This document shows positions 52,427-57,938 of a DNA stretch of 60,594 nt, piece by piece. Under the pieces are notes generated by a model. The model did no database searches and was not told the origin of the DNA. It was given only the letters and a program-made list of their open reading frames with translations. Source of the stretch: Furfurilactobacillus milii (lineage in GTDB: Bacteria; Bacillota; Bacilli; Lactobacillales; Lactobacillaceae); NCBI RefSeq assembly GCF_009863985.1, contig NZ_WEZT01000019.1:1-60594 (forward strand). The letters are read 5' to 3'. A program made the translations under genes and the position numbers. Every line of letters begins with the position of its first letter. Position 1 is the first letter of the stretch.

Positions 52427-53120
52427 GGTCGCGAATCGCATCAATCCATTCACGCACAAACCGAACGGCTTCGTGAAGGATAATTGGCAGCAACGCAATA
52501 CCAATGCAGATAAACGTAAAGTAGTTTTTGACAAACTGTGTTTTGCCAAAGAAAAATCCCGCTAGTGTGGCGATCAAGATCCAAGCCACGACGCCAATTG
52601 TGTTAAATAGATGAAATTGGCGTTGATCCATCTTGGTTTCACCGGCAATGAGTGGCATGAAAAGGCCGACGATAGGAACAAACCGTGCAATGATTAGGAA
52701 GCTACCACCGTACTTCTCAAAGTAGACCTCGGATTGAGACAGTCGCTTCATGGTTTTACTTTGCGATTTACCCTCATCACGTTTTTGTTGAATATGGGCA
52801 TCGGCCCGTGCTTTCATGCGGATACCGGTGCGGTATTTAATGGTCGAACCGACCAGTGTCATCACCACGAAACCAATCAACAAGAGGTAGATGTTGAGCA
52901 CCGAAGACCGGTTCGCAGAAATTGCTCCGGCGACAAACAGCAGCGACTGCGCTGGTAAGAACGAGAATAACAGGTAGGCACTTTCTAAAAAGAGGACAGC
53001 AAATAGCACCACATAGCCCCAGTAATTAAATTGGTTGGTCCACGGCACTAAAAAGGCTAGTGGGTGGAAAATAAATTCAAGTACCCACGCCAGGCGGGTG
53101 GAAGTCAGGAAGTTTGTCAT
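52419..53120 (-). CDS. DedA-family membrane protein (undecaprenyl-phosphate flippase-like)
   Basis: 233 residues. The DedA core has FLESAYLLFSFLPAQSLLFVAGAI (about residues 41-64) and the later FGGSF-like YGGSFLIIARFVPIVGLFMPLIAGETKM (about 137-164, with the essential Arg). DedA proteins recycle undecaprenyl phosphate or act as proton-coupled transporters. The ATG at 53120 has no good ribosome site; a TTG at 53162 adds 14 residues and also lacks one. Confidence 0.85.
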   Translation of the reverse strand: MTNFLTSTRLAWVLEFIFHPLAFLVPWTNQFNYWGYVVLFAVLFLESAYLLFSFLPAQSLLFVAGAISANRSSVLNIYLLLIGFVVMTLVGSTIKYRTGIRMKARADAHIQQKRDEGKSQSKTMKRLSQSEVYFEKYGGSFLIIARFVPIVGLFMPLIAGETKMDQRQFHLFNTIGVVAWILIATLAGFFFGKTQFVKNYFTFICIGIALLPIILHEAVRFVREWIDAIRDLN

Positions 53121-53214
53121 AGTAGTCTTACTATACTTGCAAACGACTAGAATGCCAAGCAAAGAGGGTACGTCATGGGCAAACTTTGTTGGACATCTTG
53201 CTAAACGGAGGTGT

Positions 53215-53338
53215 TATAATAACGAAGTAAAAGGATGCCACTGGTGATGGCATCCTACCGATCCGCAAAAGCGGTGGTGTGTTGCGTTAACGAGCACTCG
53301 TCAACTTCCCAAAATATACGACGACTGACCATTTTTTT
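53215..53338 (+). ncRNA. Antitoxin RNA, unit 1 of the type I toxin-antitoxin array
   Basis: An extended -10 TGTTATAAT ends at 53220. The RNA (about 53227-53338) starts with the hairpin GGATGCCACTGGTGATGGCATCC, has CCG...CGG (CCGATCCGCAAAAGCGG), and ends in a degenerate GACGACTGACC stem and seven T. Its toxin counterpart keeps only the 3' end. Confidence 0.7.
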
Positions 53339-53341
53339 ACG

Positions 53342-53379
53342 TTAACAGCAGGCCATAATGACTGCTATTAACTGAACGA
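53342..53379 (-). pseudogene. Toxin remnant, unit 1 (C-terminal codons only)
   Basis: On the minus strand the frame VQLIAVIMACC and stop match the toxin ends of units 2 and 3. Upstream (past 53380) the homology stops, so start, ribosome site, leader and promoter are gone. Confidence 0.75.
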
Positions 53380-53444
53380 TTAGTTGAATGTTTTCTGTCA
53401 CATGAATCATCCAATTGTACTGACTCTTTTTAGGATGAACATGT

Positions 53445-53570
53445 TATAATGAAAACGTAAAAAGGATGCCACTAGTGATGGCATCCTACCGATCCGCAAA
53501 AGCGGTGGCGCTAGATGATCAGCGAGCAATCGTCAGCTTTCCAAAGTTTACGACGACTGCTCGTTTTTTA
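53445..53570 (+). ncRNA. Antitoxin RNA, unit 2
   Basis: Extended -10 TGTTATAAT (TATAAT at 53445-53450). The RNA of about 114 nt runs from about 53457 to the T-run at 53564-53569. It has a 5' hairpin GGATGCCACTAGTGATGGCATCC, a small CCGATCCGC...GCGG hairpin and the terminator CGAGCAATCGTC...GACGACTGCTCG. It is antisense to the 3' part of the toxin mRNA; on the other strand the 5' hairpin followed by TTTTT would terminate the toxin transcript. Confidence 0.8.
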
Positions 53571-53572
53571 CG

Positions 53573-53680
53573 TTAACAGCAATCCATAATGACCGCTATT
53601 AACTGAACGACCAGTGCGAGAAGGCCCACAACGAACATGGCAAACTCCAACACTAGCTGCAGTGCATCCTTTACGGACAC
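53573..53680 (-). CDS. Hol_Tox-type type I toxin peptide, unit 2
   Basis: 35 residues: a short polar start (MSVKDALQLVLEF) followed by one hydrophobic membrane helix (MFVVGLLALVVQLIAVIM) and DCC at the end. The start DALQ...F-M and size match the 'putative holin-like toxin' family related to TxpA. It starts at GTG with GGAAAGGAG nine bases ahead. The promoter on the minus strand has TGCTATAAT (53807-53812), giving a leader of over 100 nt. Insertion into the membrane and depolarisation is the expected action. Confidence 0.8.
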   Translation of the reverse strand: MSVKDALQLVLEFAMFVVGLLALVVQLIAVIMDCC

Positions 53681-53806
53681 GAGGTAACTCCTTTCCATCA
53701 GATTCTGCGGCAATACGGTAAAAAATTCTTACCCCATTAGCACCATCTTCTTTCAGACGTATAAATACGCCAGAGTCACCACCGTCTTCACTTCTCGGTA
53801 ACAAAA

Positions 53807-53815
53807 ATTATAGCA
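53807..53815 (-). promoter_or_regulatory. Toxin promoter, unit 2
   Basis: On the minus strand TGCTATAAT is an extended -10 element, identical in unit 3 (54333-54341). The -35 is poor, as common for extended -10 promoters. Confidence 0.6.
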
Positions 53816-53980
53816 AACCAAGCGACACGGTTCCCTCGATTTAGATGAGGTTTCCATGCCGTTTTCATGAGAAAGTCAGTAAGATGATAGTATCTATAAA
53901 TGCTGTTATATCAATCAATTGAACGATTTGTTTTTACATGAATCATCCAATTGTACTGACTCTTTTTAGGATGAACATGT

Positions 53981-54106
53981 TATAATAACAACGTAAAAGG
54001 GATGCCACTTGCGATGGCATCCCTACCGATCCGCAAAAGCGGTGGTGTGAACGATAAACGAGCAATCGTCAACTGTCCAAAGTTTACGACGACTGCTCGT
54101 TTTTTA
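53981..54106 (+). ncRNA. Antitoxin RNA, unit 3
   Basis: TATAAT at 53981-53986 with TGT before it. The RNA runs from about 53993 to the six T at 54100-54105. Hairpins are as in unit 2: GGATGCCACTTGCGATGGCATCC, CCGATCCGC...GCGG, and CGAGCAATCGTC...GACGACTGCTCG. It lies 536 bases after the same point in unit 2. Confidence 0.8.
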
Positions 54107-54108
54107 CG

Positions 54109-54216
54109 TTAACAGCAGGCCATAATGACCGCTATTAACTGAACGACCAGTGCGAGGAGGGCCACAACGAACATGGCAAACTCCAACACTAGCTGCAGTG
54201 CATCCTTTACGGACAC
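54109..54216 (-). CDS. Hol_Tox-type type I toxin peptide, unit 3
   Basis: 35 residues differing from unit 2 at only two positions (Gly to Ala in the helix and Asp to Ala before the final Cys-Cys). It starts at GTG with GAAAGGAG ahead. The promoter TGCTATAAT (54333-54341) is the same, but the leader differs from unit 2 by an indel, which shows the leader is not coding. Confidence 0.8.
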   Translation of the reverse strand: MSVKDALQLVLEFAMFVVALLALVVQLIAVIMACC

Positions 54217-54506
54217 GAGGCAATCTCCTTTCAGCAGATTCTACGGCAATACGGTAAAAAATCTTTACCCCATTGGCACCATCTTCTTTCGGACAAAAAG
54301 ATCACCACCGTCTTCACTTCTCGGTAACAAAAATTATAGCAAACCGAACGAGACGGTTCCCTCGATTTAGATGAGGTTTCTATGCCGTTTTCATGAGAAA
54401 ATCAGTAAGATGATAGCTTCTATAAATGCTGTTATATCAGTCAATTGAACGATTTATTTTTACATGAATCATTGAATTTAACCGATTCTTTTTAGGATGA
54501 ACATGT

Positions 54507-54631
54507 TATAATGACAACGTAAAAAGGATGCCACTAGAGATGGCATCCTACCGATCCGCAAAAGCGGTGGTGTGTTGCGTTAACGAGCACTCGTCAACTG
54601 TCCAAAGTTTACGACGACTGCTCGTTTTTTA
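54507..54631 (+). ncRNA. Antitoxin RNA, unit 4
   Basis: TATAAT at 54507-54512. The RNA runs from about 54519 to the T-run at 54625-54630. Hairpins are GGATGCCACTAGAGATGGCATCC and GAGCACTCGTC...GACGACTGCTC. It lies 526 bases after the same point in unit 3. Its toxin is lost. Confidence 0.75.
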
Positions 54632-54633
54632 CG

Positions 54634-54657
54634 TTAACAGCAGGCCATAATGACTGC
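54634..54657 (-). pseudogene. Toxin remnant, unit 4 (last codons only)
   Basis: On the minus strand AVIMACC and the stop remain; homology ends at 54657, where unrelated sequence begins. Confidence 0.65.
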
Positions 54658-54799
54658 CGGTCGGCGCAACGGCATGCTACTCGCTCAATGAGCCAGCCTA
54701 AATCCACACAGATACTAAATATGTACTTTCAGCCCATAAAATTCTGACTTCTGCGCCTCCCGCATTTGCATTCATCTCAATAAGATGTTAGTGTATTTA

Positions 54800-55058
54800 C
54801 ATGCGATGAGTCGAGATCAGCCAGACGGCAGTAATGTCGTTCCTCTGCGGAGGCTAGTGGCTATCGAAGCCGGGGGCACGTTTTTCCTTCGTATAAGGAG
54901 TGCTTGATCGTTCGTGTTGTGGAACACGGCGGCCCACCCACCGACTACTAATCGGGTGCCGGTACTCAGTTCTTCGTGATTGAAGAACCCCTCAAGTCTG
55001 GGAGGTATACCAGACACGCCAAACTAACTTCTATCATTTATGATAGAAGCTTTTTTTT
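54800..55058 (+). ncRNA. Candidate structured RNA, multi-hairpin, with intrinsic terminator
   Basis: No convincing reading frame. Within 250 bases the plus strand holds a chain of short perfect hairpins: CCTC-TGCG-GAGG (54841), GGCT-ATCGA-AGCC, CCTT-CGTAT-AAGG, GTGTT-GTG-GAACAC, CCGA-CTACTAA-TCGG, GTTCTT-CGTGATT-GAAGAAC, GTCTGG-GAGGTATA-CCAGAC, then the terminator CTTCTATCA-TTTA-TGATAGAAG (55028-55049) and eight T. The 5' end is uncertain; TTGCAT-N17-TAGTGT near 54758-54786 is a weak promoter. It does not match tmRNA, RNase P, SRP or 6S RNA features known to me. It could be a standalone RNA or a leader. Confidence 0.55.
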
Positions 55059-55060
55059 GC

Positions 55061-55097
55061 CCATTTTGTTGAGTGCTTGAGTTAAGCATTCAAAATG
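55061..55097. other. Second hairpin downstream of the RNA
   Basis: CCATTTTG-TT-GAGTGCTT and AAGCATTCAAAATGG pair around a five-base loop, directly after the terminator. It could act as a second terminator or leader hairpin ahead of the VOC gene. Confidence 0.45.
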
Positions 55098-55186
55098 GAT
55101 GAAGTTGGCGAGTATGCTACACTAATATGTAAGGAGTGCGACCTGAGCACAAGTAATCGCTAAGCCGCACACAGAGGAGGGCACAC

Positions 55187-55567
55187 ATGGAATTAAGCAC
55201 ATTGCATCACATCGCAATCGTCGTTTCAAACTACACGAAGGCCAAGGATTTTTACATCACGAAGCTTGGTTTTCAGATGGTCAGTGAATATGACCGTCCA
55301 ATTAAACATGATACCGTGATCATGCTTTGTGCTGGCAACGTTCAGTTGGAACTCTTTGTGCGTCCAAACAGTCCGGCACGGTTAACGTATCCAGAGGCGC
55401 TTGGTTTACGCCACATTGCCTTTATGGTGAAAGATGTGTCGCAAACAGTGATTGAGTTAGCTGAACTGGGTGTGAAGTCTGAACCAATTCGCCATGACGA
55501 GTTCACTGGGAAGGCAATGACGTTTATTCACGACCCTGATGGGCAGCCAATTGAGTTGCATGAGTAA
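55187..55567 (+). CDS. VOC-family protein, YaeR-like
   Basis: 126 residues. It starts LHHIAIVVSNYTKAKDFYITKLGF with His at residue 8 as a likely metal ligand; VQLELFVRPNSPARLTYPEALGLRHIAFMV has the second set (Glu, His); it ends FIHDPDGQPIELHE with the last Glu. This is the YaeR subgroup of glyoxalase I-like proteins, substrate unknown. GAGGAGGG lies 6 bases before the ATG. Its 3' end overlaps the convergent GNAT gene by 44 bases. Confidence 0.85.
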   Translation: MELSTLHHIAIVVSNYTKAKDFYITKLGFQMVSEYDRPIKHDTVIMLCAGNVQLELFVRPNSPARLTYPEALGLRHIAFMVKDVSQTVIELAELGVKSEPIRHDEFTGKAMTFIHDPDGQPIELHE

Positions 55568-56003
55568 TTGCCAATGGTTCGTGAACCATCTTGGTGTGTG
55601 GTGTGTGGTTGAATAAGAACACATCGCCCACAGCGTGAAAACCAAATTTTGTATATAACCCCTGAACCTGTTCTTGGGCTTCAATTTCGACGGGTAGATC
55701 GCTGAAGTGACCATTCAATACTTGCATGATCTGTTCGAGTAGCAACCGTCCATAACCTTGTCCACGAACATCAGGAATCGACAGCACGCGGCCAAACGTC
55801 ACGTGCTTTTCTTCTGTGAAAATTCGTGCGTATGCAACAAGACGCCCATTTTCGTAATCCATTAAATGTAGTGCTGTTTTGTCATGCTCATCGACTTCTT
55901 GATAAATCCGGTTTTGATCGACCACAAAGGTCTGGATTCGTGCATAGAAGATGTCGTATAATTCATTTGGAGTTAATTTGGAGAACCGTTTTAATTGCCA
56001 CAT
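55524..56003 (-). CDS. GNAT acetyltransferase, ElaA-like
   Basis: 159 residues. The ElaA pattern is clear: LTPNELYDIFYARIQTFVVDQNRIYQEVDEHD (residues about 10-41), then the acetyl-CoA loop FGRVLSIPDVRGQGYGRLLL (R-x2-G-x-G/A, about 71-90). The target is unknown. It diverges from a MarR regulator gene with 73 bases between the starts. Confidence 0.88.
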   Translation of the reverse strand: MWQLKRFSKLTPNELYDIFYARIQTFVVDQNRIYQEVDEHDKTALHLMDYENGRLVAYARIFTEEKHVTFGRVLSIPDVRGQGYGRLLLEQIMQVLNGHFSDLPVEIEAQEQVQGLYTKFGFHAVGDVFLFNHTPHTKMVHEPLAITHATQLAAHQGRE

Positions 56004-56031
56004 AGTGTTACTTCTTTCGTTATTAATGGCA

Positions 56032-56063
56032 TTTAGTATAGTTTTATTTTATTGCAAATGCAA
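56032..56063 (+). promoter_or_regulatory. MarR promoter and operator candidate
   Basis: A -10-like TATAGT near 56037 is followed by the palindrome TTGCA-AA-TGCAA (56052-56063), in the leader of the marR gene and within the promoter region of the divergent GNAT gene. Typical MarR sites are such inverted repeats. Confidence 0.5.
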
Positions 56064-56076
56064 CAAGGAGTTTGAA

Positions 56077-56484
56077 ATGATTGATGAATTAAGACAAATC
56101 GGTACCTTTTCACGGCGTGCTACGGCGAGTGCCAATCACGAATTCGCATCTCAAGGACTGAACAATAATCGTTTTCAATATCTACTGCGGATTTGTGAAC
56201 GGCCCGGGCTCTTTTTTGATGCTTTGGCAGCTGATATGGCAGTGGACCGCACGACAAGTTTTCGAGCCGTTCAAAAGTTGATTGCGGAAGGTTACGTCGA
56301 GAAACGGCCGGACGCGGTTAACAAAAAAGTTCGGCGGTTATTTCCAACAGAGAAGGCCACGGCACTATATCCAACCATTCATCAATTTGAGGCAGGGGTA
56401 GCTGACCGGACAATCGGGTCGTTAACTCCCGGGGAGCAGCAACTATTAGCGGAGCTACTGACTAAAATTAATGCACAACTTTAG
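56077..56484 (+). CDS. MarR-family transcriptional regulator
   Basis: 135 residues. The winged helix has RFQYLLRICERPGLFFDALAADMAVDRTTSFRAVQKLIAEGYVEKRPDAVNKKVRRLFPTEKA (about residues 25-87). Flanking helices for dimerisation are present. The ATG at 56077 follows AAGGAG by six bases; the ORF extends upstream without family pattern. It probably represses itself and the divergent GNAT gene. Confidence 0.88.
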   Translation: MIDELRQIGTFSRRATASANHEFASQGLNNNRFQYLLRICERPGLFFDALAADMAVDRTTSFRAVQKLIAEGYVEKRPDAVNKKVRRLFPTEKATALYPTIHQFEAGVADRTIGSLTPGEQQLLAELLTKINAQL

Positions 56485-56513
56485 ATTTTTAGAACCAAAT
56501 ATAAACTAAACGA

Positions 56514-56565
56514 ACGGCGTTACGATTTTGCATTCCTGATATGCAAAATCGTAACGCCGTTTTAT
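56514..56565. terminator. Bidirectional intrinsic terminator
   Basis: A perfect 20-bp stem ACGGCGTTACGATTTTGCAT and its complement with a seven-base loop, followed by TTTTATC. It separates marR and the RRNPP regulator. Confidence 0.9.
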
Positions 56566-56610
56566 CTATCATTAAATTAGCTTACATAAATCAAACTCTA
56601 CTATAGGAAG

Positions 56611-57474
56611 CTACCAGTCACCAGTAATATGATGTTCACGCATTAGCTGACTCATAATATTTAAAGCAACCTGATTGCCGGCAAAGTGTGCAAACGACCA
56701 ACCCTGAATGAGATATTGACGGGCTTCTTTATCGTCCCATCCCTTTGTGTAGGCTATGTTTTCACCTAGAGTAAAATTCAGGGTTTCCATAAACAAGACG
56801 GTTTGATGGTCTCGAGCCAGTGCTAAGGCTTGGTGACCGTAACTATTACTCTTATCAAACTGACGTTGTTTTGACCAAAAGTTCGTCAGGTTATCCAGCA
56901 TAAATAATGTCCAGTAAAGGTATTTCTCTGTGTCTATTCCGTCGAGTAGAGATGCCACTTGATCAAAATAATAAGCAGCCTGCTTTGGCTGTTCTTTAGA
57001 AAGATAGGCAGTACCGAGCTGACATACAGCTAGCAATGCATAAATGCTCTGCCTTTTATCTGTGATCTCATCCAAGATTCGATTAAAGTCAAAAATACTA
57101 GTGTCAAAGTCATGTGTTAACCACATTGTGGCGTTGATTTTCAAAAAACTATAGTGAAATTTGTCTTCATTAGTAAAGAACGACTCACGGTCGATCTTAT
57201 TGAGCAGGTCTGCCGTACCTTGATAATCAAATACTTCTGTTAGCTGATCGGCCTGCGTTAATAGCTGTTCTGGTGTCTGCTCGTCTTCAATCATAATGTC
57301 GTCCATGGACAGATGTAATCGGTGAACGAGCTTTGTCATAATTTCACTGTTGGGAGCGACACTGTCATTTTCAAGTTTACTAATTGTTGCTTGAGTTGTA
57401 ATTCCCTTTGCCAGCCCAGCTTGAGACAAGTGCTGACGTTTGCGTGCATCACGCATAATACTGCCGTTAATCAA
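56611..57474 (-). CDS. RRNPP/Rgg-like regulator (XRE helix-turn-helix with TPR-like repeats)
   Basis: 287 residues. The N-terminal HTH (residues about 5-62) has MRDARKRQHLSQAGLAKGITTQATISKLENDS. The rest is all-helical TPR-like repeats (about 80-287), as in PlcR, Rgg and related regulators that sense short exported peptides. The start is taken as TTG at 57474, with GAGAGG nine bases ahead; an ATG 18 bases later is an alternative. No peptide pheromone gene was found nearby. It diverges from the RHH/surface protein pair and may control it. Confidence 0.8.
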   Translation of the reverse strand: MINGSIMRDARKRQHLSQAGLAKGITTQATISKLENDSVAPNSEIMTKLVHRLHLSMDDIMIEDEQTPEQLLTQADQLTEVFDYQGTADLLNKIDRESFFTNEDKFHYSFLKINATMWLTHDFDTSIFDFNRILDEITDKRQSIYALLAVCQLGTAYLSKEQPKQAAYYFDQVASLLDGIDTEKYLYWTLFMLDNLTNFWSKQRQFDKSNSYGHQALALARDHQTVLFMETLNFTLGENIAYTKGWDDKEARQYLIQGWSFAHFAGNQVALNIMSQLMREHHITGDW

Positions 57475-57736
57475 GCAGACTACCTCTCTTCTACAAAAAC
57501 TAATTATCAAAAGAATACCATAATCTAGGCCACCTGATGAGGATAAAAGGTGTTTCACTATTACAAATTGAAGTGGATAAACATTTTGAGTTCATTTTAG
57601 CGAAATAACGCAACGGAAGTCCGCTGTGCCTATTGTTTTCGTTTCCAAAAAGAATTATGGTTAATTTAATAATGCTATACTTAATTATTCTGATGGTAAT
57701 TTATTTTGGTGAACTACAAACAAAGAGGTCATTCCA

Positions 57737-57913
57737 ATGATTAAAGCTGAAAACAAACGACTCAATATCACCATTACGCCAACTGAATGGGCGCAGATTG
57801 AAGAACTCAAAACGACGCACAAATTGTCGCTCACGAAGTTGGTTGCGCAACTCATTGACAATGCGGCAAGCTCAACCTCGGATACAGAACGTCATAGTGA
57901 AGCAATAAAATAA
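57737..57913 (+). CDS. Small ribbon-helix-helix (CopG/Arc-like) protein
   Basis: 58 residues. It reads MIKAENKRLNITITPTEWAQ then IEELKTTHKLSLTKLVAQLI: a beta strand with alternating polar residues (RLNITIT) followed by two helices, the RHH pattern. The ATG follows AAAGAGG by seven bases, so it is likely translated. It lies 25 bases upstream of the surface protein gene, in the same operon. It could repress this operon; this is inference. Confidence 0.75.
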   Translation: MIKAENKRLNITITPTEWAQIEELKTTHKLSLTKLVAQLIDNAASSTSDTERHSEAIK

Positions 57914-57938
57914 GCAGTTTTGACGGCAGGAGAGAAAT

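Noticed and set aside
53568-53804. 78-codon frame over the toxin leader
   Set aside because: Broken by an indel in the duplicate unit; treated as leader RNA.
54817-55017. 66-codon minus-strand frame in the multi-hairpin RNA region
   Set aside because: The region is a run of hairpins with a plus-strand terminator; the frame lacks a ribosome site and similarity.
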